Source of the DNA: RGIG5270 sp045538635
GTDB lineage: Bacteria > Verrucomicrobiota > Lentisphaeria > Victivallales > Victivallaceae
Direction of reading: 5' to 3'
DNA: 49,262 bases
NCBI GenBank assembly: GCA_045538635.1
Contig: JAZSRU010000055.1
Span: 1-49,262 of the forward strand
Every line of letters starts with the position of its first letter. The first letter of the stretch is position 1. Position numbers and translations under genes: made by a program. This document shows positions 24,814-33,669 of the stretch, piece after piece. The notes under the pieces are model-generated. The model had not been told where the DNA came from, did no database searches, and saw only the letters and a program-made list of their open reading frames with translations.

Positions 24814-25212
24814 ATGAAAACAATAAAAATATTTTCAGCCGCATTAATGATGGTTCTATTTTTGAGCGGATGTCATTCTTTCAACAACAATCACCGCACT
24901 TTGCAGCACATTGTCGATCATTTCCGTTACAGCGATCTTCATGTGCAGGTTGTTCAGCCGCTTTTTCCGTATTTCAATTCAGAGAATGCAGTTTCAATGA
25001 CCATAAAAGGCAAGGAGATCGGCGTTTATAAATACAATATCAATGTTCCCAAGCAGCGTCAGCGTCTGGAACGCATTGCTGATGAAAAATATGTTTTTGT
25101 CGAAGGTATGAAGTTCCCTGTGCTGGTGAATGGTACATTTATGCTGCTGGGGTATGAAGTGAATCCCGAACGTGATAAAATCATTGAAGTATTTGAAAAG
25201 TTTCCAAATTGA
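24814..25212 (+). CDS. small lipoprotein, unknown function
   Basis: 132 residues. The signal ends in the lipobox LSGC with Cys20 as the lipid site. The mature part has about 110 residues with a VNGTFMLLGYEVNP segment and no recognised family. GGGAG lies about 8 nt before the ATG. It is followed after 26 nt by a DMT-type transporter on the same strand. Confidence 0.78.
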   Translation: MKTIKIFSAALMMVLFLSGCHSFNNNHRTLQHIVDHFRYSDLHVQVVQPLFPYFNSENAVSMTIKGKEIGVYKYNINVPKQRQRLERIADEKYVFVEGMKFPVLVNGTFMLLGYEVNPERDKIIEVFEKFPN

Positions 25213-25238
25213 TCGTATTGTATGAAAGCGGTGCTTGA

Positions 25239-26138
25239 ATGATATTCGGTGTCGGTGCAGGGCTGCTGTCTGTACTTTTTATCTGCGGCAGTTATATTTT
25301 TTCCCGTGAATATGTCAGAGTGCATCAATCTCCGGTCAAACTTGCGGTTTTTTCGCAGTTGGTCATGTCGGCTGGCAGTCTGGTGCTGCTGGCAGTTTAT
25401 TTGAGTTGTCATACTCTCTGTTTCAATAAAGAATTGATATTGCTGATTGCGGGGCAGATCATCACATTTCTGCTGGGACAGACTGCTTTTTTTGCGGTAT
25501 TGCATCATGTTGAATCATCAAGAGTTTCTGCTTTGCTCGGCTTGAAGATAACAGTTATCGCTCTGCTTGCGGTATGTTTCGGCAAAAGTCTGGAATTCCG
25601 GCAGTGGGCGGCGGTCATACTTTGTACCATCGGGGCTGTCGGGATGAATTTTTCAGGCGGCAGAATATCATTTAAAAGCTGCTGTTTTCTGGCTCTTGCA
25701 GTTATAAGTTACGCATTGTGCGATATGTGTGTTACGGAGCTTATGAAACTGATGCCGGGAGAATCGATGCTTTTCAATTCATTCGGGGTTATCGGAATAT
25801 GCTTCAGCGTGATGGGTGCAGCAGTTCTGCCGGCGGCATTGATAAAATACAAGGTCAATGTCAGGGAGCTGAAAGCGGTTCTGCCGTATTCATTGCTGTA
25901 TTTTCTGTCAATGATATTTCTCTATACCAGTTTTGGTTTTATCGGAGTTGTTTACGGCAGTATAATCCAGTCCGGACGCGGGATACTTTCGGTGCTGCTT
26001 GCTATTGTGCTGGTGCATTATCAGCTGGACAGAAATGAGCGTCCTGTCGGGGCGGGGAAATGGATTCAGAGATTTGTTTTTGCCGCAGTCATGGTGACTG
26101 CGATGCTTATGTATTCATTGAGTGTACATACAGGATGA
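25239..26138 (+). CDS. EamA/DMT-family transporter
   Basis: 299 residues with about ten hydrophobic segments arranged as two EamA-like halves; the first ends with SSRVSALLGLKITVIALLAV and the second with GSIIQSGRGILSVLLAIVL, matching the conserved helix-4 region of both repeats. Such proteins move small metabolites across the inner membrane. The substrate is unknown. No strong ribosome site; a nearby upstream start is not apparent. Confidence 0.8.
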   Translation: MIFGVGAGLLSVLFICGSYIFSREYVRVHQSPVKLAVFSQLVMSAGSLVLLAVYLSCHTLCFNKELILLIAGQIITFLLGQTAFFAVLHHVESSRVSALLGLKITVIALLAVCFGKSLEFRQWAAVILCTIGAVGMNFSGGRISFKSCCFLALAVISYALCDMCVTELMKLMPGESMLFNSFGVIGICFSVMGAAVLPAALIKYKVNVRELKAVLPYSLLYFLSMIFLYTSFGFIGVVYGSIIQSGRGILSVLLAIVLVHYQLDRNERPVGAGKWIQRFVFAAVMVTAMLMYSLSVHTG

Positions 26139-26161
26139 ATGAAAATAGAAGGGAATAGATT

Positions 26162-26542
26162 ATGAAACTTGCAGAAAAACTGGCCGAAAAAGCATTTGAA
26201 GTATTGAAAGATAATGCCGTTCTGGTGAGCGCGGCGGATTATCAGAATAATATTGTGACCAAATTGCAGCTGTATTTTCTGGATGATGAAGATACTGTGG
26301 CAATGGATGTAATTAAAAAAGTTGAGCTTCTTGAATCCGGAGTTGAAGATATTTTTGTCCTCAATGTAAATGCTGCCAGTGAGCGAGATCTCATTCAAAG
26401 GGTCGGTATCTGCAATATAGAAGATCAGCTTTTTATCAAAGCTGATCCGGAAGATACTGAAGCATCCGATGATTTCGGAGTTCAGCTGCCGACAGTTGCT
26501 TATATGGAAAGTATTGAGATATTGAGTCAGAAAAAACTTTGA
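26162..26542 (+). CDS. hypothetical protein
   Basis: 126 residues, acidic, soluble, no motif. N-terminal helix MKLAEKLAEKAFEVL followed by an alpha/beta pattern. GAAGGGAA about 10 nt upstream supports the start. Ends 11 nt before the stop of the convergent helicase gene. I do not recognise it. Confidence 0.7.
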   Translation: MKLAEKLAEKAFEVLKDNAVLVSAADYQNNIVTKLQLYFLDDEDTVAMDVIKKVELLESGVEDIFVLNVNAASERDLIQRVGICNIEDQLFIKADPEDTEASDDFGVQLPTVAYMESIEILSQKKL

Positions 26543-26553
26543 GTTTTCTCTTT

Positions 26554-29500
26554 TTATGCCAGCAGAAACTTCAAATCTTCGACAGAGAGTTTTTCGCTGT
26601 TGAGATTCGGATTGTCGATGACATTGTCAAAAATATTTTTCTTTTTCTCCTGCAAGTGGAGGATTTTTTCTTCGATGGAGTCTTTTACCAGCAGTTTGAT
26701 GCTGCTGACCGGACGGGTTTGTCCGATACGGTGAGTGCGGTCAGCCGCCTGCAGTTCGACTGCGGGGTTCCACCACGGGTCGTAAATGATTACAGTATCC
26801 GCTGAAGTCAGATTCAAGCCGGTTCCGCCTGCTTTCAGACTCAAAAGGAAAATTTTTATTGAATCATCGCTGTTGAAATGATCGACTCTCTGTTTGCGGT
26901 TGCGCGTTGTGCCGTCCAGATATTCATAGGGTATATTGTTGTCCTGCAGGTATTTTTCAATAACGGCAAGGATGGATGTGAATTGGCTGAAAAGCAGAAC
27001 TTTGTGTCCGCTGTCGATGTTTTCCTGCAGCAGTTCGTGGAGAAGTTCCATTTTGGCAGATGGAAAATCTGTCTCCTGATCGAAATCCGGCAGCAGTTGC
27101 GGGTGGCAGCATATCTGGCGCAGCCGGAGCAGAGTTGTAAATATTTCTGTATTGACAGCAGTGCCTTTTTTGCAATTTTTAAGCATATTGAATCCGTTTA
27201 GTCTTACTTGCTCATAAAGGGCGCGCTGTGCCGGCGGCATTTCGCAGAAGCAGGTGAGTTCCTGTTTGGGCGGCAATTCTTTGGCGACTTCAGTTTTTGT
27301 CCTGCGTTTGATGAAAGGACTTACCCGCGCCGCCAAATCCTGCTGGAGAAACGGATCATCGGCGATATTGGCATAGTTGCGTTTGAATGAGTTGAAATTG
27401 CCGAGCATCCCGGGATGGAGAAAATCAAAAATACTCCACAGATCTTCCGGTGAATTTTCAAGCGGTGTTCCGGTCAGGACCAACCGGTGTTTGGCACGGA
27501 TTGATTTGCAGGTGTGGGCATTTGCCGTGCCGGGATTTTTAATGTGCTGTGCTTCATCGAGGATGACAAAATTGAATTGTGTTTTGCGGATGAATTCAAT
27601 ATCGCGGTTGCAGACAGAATATGAGATTATGACCAGGTCATATTTGGATATATCCTGCCATTCATCTGCGCGGTTGGTGCCGGAGAGCTGAATTACTTTC
27701 ATTGATGGGACGAATTTTCCGGCTTCGCGTTCCCAGTTGAAGAGCAGACTTGCGGGACAGACTACGAGTGACGGCGGCATGTTTTTTCGCTGCATTTTTG
27801 TAAGCATGGCGAGAACTTGAATTGTTTTGCCCAAACCCATTTCATCAGCGAGGATCACATTGAAGTTGTGGGAATTCATGCGATAGAGAAAATCGACGCC
27901 CTGCTGCTGATAGGGACGGAGAGTACCTTCAAATTTAAAATCTGATTCATTTGACGGATTGCCGGAAGCAGAGAATGAAAATGTATTTTTTTCATGGTCG
28001 GCTGATATGAGTTCCGGCGGAATTGCACCGCAGATGTTTTTTGCCATTTTGAGAAAATACGGGACGGAGAAAAATGAAATTTCAAATTCATGTTCATTTT
28101 CGTTGATATTTTCAGTAATATTGGCAAATGAGCGCATGAAATTACCGAATTCACTGCCGCATTTGACCGGGAGTCCATTGAGAGAGAGCAGATAATTGCG
28201 GTTTTCAATAGAGTTTTTCTGTAAAGTTTTGAGTGACAGCGGGGCTCCGTTTGCTGATAAATCATAACGGAGTTTTATTTTGTCCCCGTTTTGTGAAACG
28301 AAATGGCATTGCATCATTGTCTGATTCAAGCCGTTGCCGCCGTTGGTCAGTTTTGCCAGCGAACTGTTGATGACCAAATGCGGGTATTTCTGCATCCATA
28401 CCGGAAGCACCTTGTCAAGAAAAATTCCAATATTTTCGATGTCAGTCAGGACAAAACTGTTCTCCTGACGCTCAAAGCCGAACATATTAAGTTCTGTTTC
28501 AAATATGAGTTCCTGCTCCTCATCGCGGCGGTAAAATCTGCCGTTGATTCGAGCCAGCCGTCCTGAATCGGACCGGAATGATGTGTTTTTGTATATATAC
28601 TCTATACTTAAAGAGAATTTCATGGCGCGGCAGTCAAAATCTGCGCTCAGCATGATTTTGTGTTTCAGCCGTTCAAGTTCCGGTGATGAAGTCTGTATTA
28701 CAGGGACAGCAAATTTACCATTTTCAGTCAAGGTGTCAGGAATTTTGCCGTCCGGAGTCTGTCTGCCGGTACGGAAGAAGTTGCGGATCCAGTTCACATC
28801 AAGAGTGGCAGGCACAAAATAGTATTCGCCCTGCCGTCCTACCCAGCAGCCGGAACGGCCGGTGATAACTTTTGCCAGACCGAGGTCGAGAACTGCATCA
28901 CCGACGCGGATCGAGGGGGAGAGGGTTATTTTGTTATTGACGAGTGATTTCAGAATCACCGGTTCGGCATAATCTCCGTGAATTATAAGTTTTCTGCCGT
29001 CGCGGCGGAAGTTTTCAAAATTTACAAGACAGTGGAAAAATTCAGCCGTTTGTTCCGAGTCCAGCAGAATATTGCCTCCATCGGGTTCGCCGTTGATGGC
29101 AAGATAACGGATTATCTGCTGATCCTGCAGTGAGAAATTTTCCAGTTTGAGTGAAATCGCCAGCATCTTGTCAAAATACAACTGGCGCAGATTACTCTGG
29201 TTGCCGAGATATTCACGGTTGTTTGAAATGAGTTTCACTTGCAGCACGGCGTGTTCCCATTTGCTTGGCACATGGGGAAATTCGGAATTGACATTTATGC
29301 GCAATGTCGCCTGATGGCGTGGATCAACAATGACCCCGCTTTTGATGAAATCGGAGAAATTCTGTGGTTTCATCCCGGTATATTTACTCTGTTCATCATC
29401 TATGGGATTCAGTTTGGAGTTGAATCTTGAGGCGTACATGATGGCGGCGAGGGCGTGTTCGCAGAGTTTGCCGTCATTTTTTTTGCGGCAGTTGCACTCT

Positions 29501-29700
29501 CCGATTGCATTATCTCCGGTGCGGACGGTGGCGTTGAAAAAGCCGTTTCTGCTGCTGAATGATGCGCAAATACGGTTTTCATTGTCCCGGTATGCGCATC
29601 CGAGCTGATTGTTTTTGAGCAGCTGTTTTGCGTTTTTAAAAGTTTCCGCACTTGATATTGCGATAAGTTTTTCTTCAAAATTTTTGTTGTTTGCGGCCAT
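26554..29700 (-). CDS. SWIM-SNF2-family DNA helicase/translocase
   Basis: About 1,048 residues. SWIM zinc finger: CNC (70-72) with C81-x-H83 near the N-terminus. A long unassigned middle (about 100-590) follows, as in bacterial SNF2_N/SWIM fusions. The helicase core begins RPYQQQGVDFLYRM; Walker A ADEMGLGKTIQ (Lys626), DEAQH box (716-720), and C-terminal motifs YLDGTTRNRKQ, LKAGGTGLNL and DRTHRIGQ. These proteins track along DNA to remodel protein-DNA complexes. Two ATGs are adjacent: AGGAGG sits 2 nt before the first (29703) and 5 nt before the second (29700), so the second is preferred. No restriction or phage-defence genes adjoin it. Confidence 0.93.
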   Translation of the reverse strand: MAANNKNFEEKLIAISSAETFKNAKQLLKNNQLGCAYRDNENRICASFSSRNGFFNATVRTGDNAIGECNCRKKNDGKLCEHALAAIMYASRFNSKLNPIDDEQSKYTGMKPQNFSDFIKSGVIVDPRHQATLRINVNSEFPHVPSKWEHAVLQVKLISNNREYLGNQSNLRQLYFDKMLAISLKLENFSLQDQQIIRYLAINGEPDGGNILLDSEQTAEFFHCLVNFENFRRDGRKLIIHGDYAEPVILKSLVNNKITLSPSIRVGDAVLDLGLAKVITGRSGCWVGRQGEYYFVPATLDVNWIRNFFRTGRQTPDGKIPDTLTENGKFAVPVIQTSSPELERLKHKIMLSADFDCRAMKFSLSIEYIYKNTSFRSDSGRLARINGRFYRRDEEQELIFETELNMFGFERQENSFVLTDIENIGIFLDKVLPVWMQKYPHLVINSSLAKLTNGGNGLNQTMMQCHFVSQNGDKIKLRYDLSANGAPLSLKTLQKNSIENRNYLLSLNGLPVKCGSEFGNFMRSFANITENINENEHEFEISFFSVPYFLKMAKNICGAIPPELISADHEKNTFSFSASGNPSNESDFKFEGTLRPYQQQGVDFLYRMNSHNFNVILADEMGLGKTIQVLAMLTKMQRKNMPPSLVVCPASLLFNWEREAGKFVPSMKVIQLSGTNRADEWQDISKYDLVIISYSVCNRDIEFIRKTQFNFVILDEAQHIKNPGTANAHTCKSIRAKHRLVLTGTPLENSPEDLWSIFDFLHPGMLGNFNSFKRNYANIADDPFLQQDLAARVSPFIKRRTKTEVAKELPPKQELTCFCEMPPAQRALYEQVRLNGFNMLKNCKKGTAVNTEIFTTLLRLRQICCHPQLLPDFDQETDFPSAKMELLHELLQENIDSGHKVLLFSQFTSILAVIEKYLQDNNIPYEYLDGTTRNRKQRVDHFNSDDSIKIFLLSLKAGGTGLNLTSADTVIIYDPWWNPAVELQAADRTHRIGQTRPVSSIKLLVKDSIEEKILHLQEKKKNIFDNVIDNPNLNSEKLSVEDLKFLLA

Positions 29701-29786
29701 CATGACCTCCTGCTGTATTTAAAGATTGGCATAAATAAAACTTCATTCAAAATAATCTTTTTATGTGCAATCTCAAGCTGTTTTGT

Positions 29787-29823
29787 AAAAATTACTGCGA
29801 AACAGAAATGGTAATTTTTTTTT
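29787..29823 (+). other. hairpin with T-run in the purT leader region
   Basis: AAAAATTAC (29787-29795), a 15-nt loop, GTAATTTTT (29811-29819) and further T. It sits about 150 nt upstream of purT between divergent genes, where no transcript is expected to end, so an attenuator-like or regulatory role is possible; all-AT stem makes this weak. Confidence 0.25.
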
Positions 29824-29975
29824 GATTCGGAATATGCAATATACATCTTATTGGCAGTAAAAACAAGGCTTTTGTAAAAAAAATATTAAAAATAATTTGA
29901 TTTTTAGGCGCAGTTATGATACAGTAGTACATTGATTTGTTTTTTTGTAAAAATTCTACCAAAATGGAGGTGTTT

Positions 29976-31157
29976 ATGACAAAATTGGGTACAGCTCTTA
30001 CCGGCAGTGCTGTAAAAGTTCTGCTGTGCGGTTCAGGTGAGCTTGGTAAAGAAGTCGTTATTGCCATGCAGCGTCTTGGTGTCGAAGTTGTTGCCGTTGA
30101 CCGCTACGAAAATGCTCCTGCAATGCAGGTGGCTCACCGTTCCTATGTCGTCAATATGCTTGACGGACAGGCATTGCGTAGTGTTATTGAAAAGGAAAAA
30201 CCCGATTATATTGTTCCGGAAGTAGAGGCTATTGCCACTCCGGAACTGGTAAAATTGGAGCAGGAGGGATACAATGTCATCCCGACCGCCAATGCTGCTT
30301 TGCTGACCATGAATCGCGAAGGGATCCGCCGTCTGGCGGCTGAAGAACTTGGTTTGCCGACTTCACCGTATCGTTTCGCTGCGGATCATGATGAATTTAT
30401 CGCGGCTGTCAAAGAAATCGGTATCCCCTGTGTTGTAAAGCCCATTATGAGTTCTTCCGGTCACGGTCAGAGTACAGTTAAATGTGAAGCTGATATTGAA
30501 AAAGCATGGGCTGAATCCCAATCCGGCGGCCGTGCCGGTGCCGGAAAAGTCATTGTTGAGGGATTTGTTGATTTTGATTTTGAAATCACCCAGTTGACAG
30601 TCCGTCATATTGGCGGAACCAGTTTCCTCAATCCTGTCGGTCATCATCAGGTCGATGGAGATTATCAGGAATCATGGCAGCCGCAGCCTATGAGCGAAGC
30701 CGCTCTTGCCAAAGCGCGCGATATCGCCGGAAAAATCACAGCGGCATTGGGCGGCAGAGGTATTTTCGGTGTTGAACTTTTTATCAAAGGCGAAGATGTT
30801 ATTTTCAGTGAAGTAAGTCCCCGTCCGCATGATACAGGTATGGTGACGATGATTTCGCAGGATCTTTCGCAGTTTGATCTGCATGCGCGTGCAATTCTCG
30901 GATTGCCGATCCCCAATATTGCCTTCCACGGACCTTCTGCGTCAAAGGCGATCAAGGTTGCCGGCAATTCTGATCAGGTTTCATTTGATATGCTTGAGAA
31001 AGTTCTTGCCGAGGAAAATACCAATATGCGTATATTCGGCAAAAAGGAACTTCGCGGACATCGCCGTCTGGGAGTTCTGCTTGCAAGAGATGAGTCTGTT
31101 GAAGCTGCTCTGGCAAAAGTGGAACGCATGGCAAAAGCTTTGAAAGTTGAACTTTGA
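29976..31157 (+). CDS. purT: formate-dependent phosphoribosylglycinamide formyltransferase
   Basis: 393 residues, matching the usual 392 or so. PurT makes formyl-GAR from GAR, formate and ATP in purine synthesis. Features: VKVLLCGSGELGKEV start, ATP-grasp segment with VVKPIMSSSGHGQS, VEGFVDFDFEITQL, and SEVSPRPHDTGMVT with the metal/ATP ligands. The start at 29976 follows TGGAGG by 6 nt; the in-frame ATG at 29937 has no such site. The 31154 region just inside its stop carries a promoter candidate for the next genes. Confidence 0.95.
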   Translation: MTKLGTALTGSAVKVLLCGSGELGKEVVIAMQRLGVEVVAVDRYENAPAMQVAHRSYVVNMLDGQALRSVIEKEKPDYIVPEVEAIATPELVKLEQEGYNVIPTANAALLTMNREGIRRLAAEELGLPTSPYRFAADHDEFIAAVKEIGIPCVVKPIMSSSGHGQSTVKCEADIEKAWAESQSGGRAGAGKVIVEGFVDFDFEITQLTVRHIGGTSFLNPVGHHQVDGDYQESWQPQPMSEAALAKARDIAGKITAALGGRGIFGVELFIKGEDVIFSEVSPRPHDTGMVTMISQDLSQFDLHARAILGLPIPNIAFHGPSASKAIKVAGNSDQVSFDMLEKVLAEENTNMRIFGKKELRGHRRLGVLLARDESVEAALAKVERMAKALKVEL

Positions 31158-31183
31158 TTCAAAATTTGAACGGATTTTATAAA
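31154..31183 (+). promoter_or_regulatory. promoter candidate for the coiled-coil and ribosomal protein genes
   Basis: TTGATT (31154-31159), 18-nt spacer, TATAAA (31178-31183), overlapping the purT stop codon. It is the nearest plausible promoter upstream of rplV, since only 19 nt separate rplV from the preceding gene. Confidence 0.35.
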
Positions 31184-31219
31184 AAAATCGAAAAATTTTT
31201 CAAAAAAAATTGGAAAAAT

Positions 31220-32017
31220 ATGAAAAACGGGTGTATTTTATTACTCCTTACATTGTGGACTTTCTGTGTACAGTGTGCGGAAGCTGCTGAAACTGAAGCG
31301 ACTTCATCAGCCAGGATCAGAGTCAATTTTGAGGATGCTCTCAAATCAAATGACCTGAAACAGCTGAAGACGGAACTTCTGGAGATGCAGCAGAAAATAG
31401 TGCTTCTGGAACTCGAAAACAAAACTTTGCGACGGGAGAAAGAGCGCTGTTTTCAGGAGTTTATTGAAATCAACCAAAAGTATCAAAAGCAAAATGAGGG
31501 ATATCTTCAGCTCAAGCTTCTGCTGTCGGGGGCCGTGTCAGGCAACGGCGTGCGAAACCCTGTGAGCAAGGAAAAGAGGCTGTTGGCATTACTTGATGAT
31601 ATCTCTGTGTGTGGCGGAGAGCTTGCTCTGAATTCCATACAATTTTGCGAATTTGTCGATGCGCTTGCGACTGAAACGGCCGTTGGGAAGATTGGCCGTG
31701 CTGAACTCAAATTGAGATCAGATGAGCTTCGCAGACGTGCCGGCAGATTCATGGCGATGAATGATCGCAATATACCGCAGGAATCCGTGGGAAGATGTAG
31801 GATTCTTGCAGTAGATCGTGAATCATCCACCGTTGTATTGTCTGTCGGGTCAGTTCATGGTGCGTTTAATGGACTGATCTATCGTTCCGGCAAGGAACCT
31901 GCAGTGTTAAAGGTGGTCGCTCTGCGGCCGTTTGTTGCAGCAGCACTGTTGGTCAAAGGCAATATCGAGGACCTTTCTCCAGGGATGGAGGCTGTAAGTG
32001 AACAAATAAAACAATAA
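31220..32017 (+). CDS. secreted coiled-coil protein with C-terminal beta domain
   Basis: 265 residues from the ATG at 31220, which opens a signal peptide (KNGCILLLLTLWTFCVQCAEA). A TTG-initiated extension from 31154 would precede it with a Lys/Phe-rich stretch and is unlikely. Residues about 45-95 form a heptad-like coiled coil (LKTELLEMQQKIVLLELENK). The C-terminal 70 residues (GRCRILAVDRESSTVVLSVG, then NGLIYRS) resemble the MreC-like/outer-envelope beta modules of the 'GS-GV--GM-F-VY' type. It ends 19 nt before rplV, so it appears to be the leader gene of the ribosomal operon here. Function unknown. Confidence 0.72.
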   Translation: MKNGCILLLLTLWTFCVQCAEAAETEATSSARIRVNFEDALKSNDLKQLKTELLEMQQKIVLLELENKTLRREKERCFQEFIEINQKYQKQNEGYLQLKLLLSGAVSGNGVRNPVSKEKRLLALLDDISVCGGELALNSIQFCEFVDALATETAVGKIGRAELKLRSDELRRRAGRFMAMNDRNIPQESVGRCRILAVDRESSTVVLSVGSVHGAFNGLIYRSGKEPAVLKVVALRPFVAAALLVKGNIEDLSPGMEAVSEQIKQ

Positions 32018-32036
32018 AATAATAGAGAACCAGATT

Positions 32037-32372
32037 ATGGAAGTTAGAGCATTGACAAAAAACGTGCGGATCTCTCCTGAGAAGGCCCGCCATGTTTCGC
32101 GTCTTATTCAAGGCAAGTCCGTGACCGAAGCGCTGGCTATCGTAGACTTGAGCCCCCGCAAGGCAGCACGGCTGCTTGGTGATACGCTCCGCTCCGCTGT
32201 GGCAAACGCAGAAAACAACAACGATGTCAACCGCGCCAGATTGATGGTCAAAACTGTCATGGTCGGCCCCGGTCCCATCATCAAGCGTTTTCAGCCCAGA
32301 GCACGCGGATCGGCAGGCAGGATTCGTAAAAGAACGAGTCATCTGGAAGTTATTTTGACGGATATTAACTAA
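32037..32372 (+). CDS. rplV: 50S ribosomal protein L22
   Basis: 111 residues. Family signature MEVRALTKNVRISPEKARHV at the start and the exit-tunnel loop RFQPRARGSAGRIRKRTSH. Binds 23S rRNA and lines the peptide exit tunnel. It is the first ribosomal gene of the cluster; rpsS, which normally precedes it, is absent and a secreted coiled-coil gene stands in its place. Confidence 0.97.
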   Translation: MEVRALTKNVRISPEKARHVSRLIQGKSVTEALAIVDLSPRKAARLLGDTLRSAVANAENNNDVNRARLMVKTVMVGPGPIIKRFQPRARGSAGRIRKRTSHLEVILTDIN

Positions 32373-32386
32373 GTGGGATTATAATC

Positions 32387-33079
32387 ATGGGACAAAAAGT
32401 AAATCCTATCGGATTGAGAACTGCAATCACCAAAGATTGGGACTCACGCTGGTTCGCCGGCAAAGCCCTTTTCGGTGAATGGCTGCATGAGGATCTCAAA
32501 ATCCGCAAGTTTATCAAGGAAAAATTCGCTGCGGCTGCAATCGCCCGCATCCGAATTGAACGTTTTACCAGCCGTGTTCGCATCACAATTTTCTCGGCCC
32601 GCCCGGGTATTTTGATCGGCAAACGCGGTCAGGATTTGGACGCATTGCGTCAGGATGTTGCAAAATTAACGGACAAAAAAGAAGTTTTCGTCGAGATCTC
32701 CGAGATCAAACGCGCTGAAGCTAACGCTCAGCTCGTCGCTGAAAACATCGCTACCCAGCTTGAGCATCGTATCGGTTTCCGTCGTGCTATGAAGCGTGCT
32801 ATCCAGCAGGCGATGGATTTGGGCGTCGACGGAATCAAGATCAGCTGCTCCGGCCGTCTCGGCGGTGCAGAACTTGCCCGTTTTGAGCAGTACAAAGAAG
32901 GTCGTGTGCCTCTGCACACTTTGAAGGCTAATATCGATTATGGTTTTGTCGAAGCCAACACTACTGCCGGTAAAATCGGCGTGAAGGTTTGGATTTGCCA
33001 TAAAGAGAATATGGAGGATCAAGAGTATGCCGTTAATGCCAAAAAGAGTAAAGTACAGAAAGATTCAACGCGGAAATAA
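32387..33079 (+). CDS. rpsC: 30S ribosomal protein S3
   Basis: 230 residues. N-terminal MGQKVNPIGLR, KH domain with RPGILIGKRGQDL, and C-terminal domain GRLGGAELAR through GKIGVKVWICHKE. Forms part of the mRNA entry site. The last 18 or so residues (KSKVQKDSTRK end) are encoded in sequence that also encodes the start of L16 in another frame, an unusually long overlap of 53 nt. Confidence 0.97.
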   Translation: MGQKVNPIGLRTAITKDWDSRWFAGKALFGEWLHEDLKIRKFIKEKFAAAAIARIRIERFTSRVRITIFSARPGILIGKRGQDLDALRQDVAKLTDKKEVFVEISEIKRAEANAQLVAENIATQLEHRIGFRRAMKRAIQQAMDLGVDGIKISCSGRLGGAELARFEQYKEGRVPLHTLKANIDYGFVEANTTAGKIGVKVWICHKENMEDQEYAVNAKKSKVQKDSTRK

Positions 33080-33440
33080 CGGCGGCCTTGCCACCAGCAA
33101 TAACAAAGTCGACTTCGGTGACTTTGGTTTGCAGTCGTTGACCAGAGGGTACGTTACTAACAATCAGATCGAAGCCGCTCGTATCGCTATCAATCGTCAT
33201 TTGAAACGCAGCGGTAAAGTTTGGATTCGTATGTTTCCGTATAAATCCTTTACCAAGAAGCCCTTGGAAGTCCGTATGGGTAAGGGAAAAGGTAACGTTG
33301 AAGGTTGGGTCGCTCCGGTTAAGCCCGGCCGTGTCCTTTTCGAAGTGTCCGGTTGCAGCGAAACCGTTGCCCGTGAAGCTATGAGCCGTGCAGCAAACAA
33401 GCTCTGCTTGCGCTGTAAATTCTTGGCAAAGCAAGATTAA
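33027..33440 (+). CDS. rplP: 50S ribosomal protein L16
   Basis: 137 residues. LMPKRVKYRKIQRG at the start and the GKGKGNVEGWVAPVKPGRVLF core are diagnostic. Contacts the peptidyl-transferase centre region and 5S rRNA. ATG at 33027 is 9 nt after GGAGG; an internal ATG at 33036 is too far from it. The gene begins 53 nt inside rpsC. Confidence 0.96.
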   Translation: MPLMPKRVKYRKIQRGNNGGLATSNNKVDFGDFGLQSLTRGYVTNNQIEAARIAINRHLKRSGKVWIRMFPYKSFTKKPLEVRMGKGKGNVEGWVAPVKPGRVLFEVSGCSETVAREAMSRAANKLCLRCKFLAKQD

Positions 33441-33454
33441 GGTACTTTATTACT

Positions 33455-33649
33455 ATGAAAATGAAGCAAGTTCGTGAAATGACCGATGCAGAGCTGGTCA
33501 GCCAGCTCGCAGAATTGCGCCGTGAAAAGCTCAATCTGAGCATTCAGAGCCGTACCGGTCAGCTGGAAAAGAGTGCCAGAGTCCGTCAGGTGCGCCGCGA
33601 CATCGCACGCATCTATTCTGAACAAACCAACCGTGCCGCCAAGGCATAA
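33455..33649 (+). CDS. rpmC: 50S ribosomal protein L29
   Basis: 64 residues, two-helix protein of the exit tunnel region. Diagnostic MKMKQVREMTDAELVSQLAE and VRQVRRDIARIYSE. In its standard place between L16 and S17. Confidence 0.96.
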   Translation: MKMKQVREMTDAELVSQLAELRREKLNLSIQSRTGQLEKSARVRQVRRDIARIYSEQTNRAAKA

Positions 33650-33669
33650 AAGATTAGTCAGGTGCTAAA

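Noticed and set aside
29704..29975. Purine riboswitch upstream of purT
   Set aside because: No purine-riboswitch-like conserved loops could be seen; only one AT-rich hairpin.
31154..31219. TTG-initiated extension of the coiled-coil gene
   Set aside because: It would place a Lys/Phe-rich segment before a clean signal peptide and overlaps the likely promoter.
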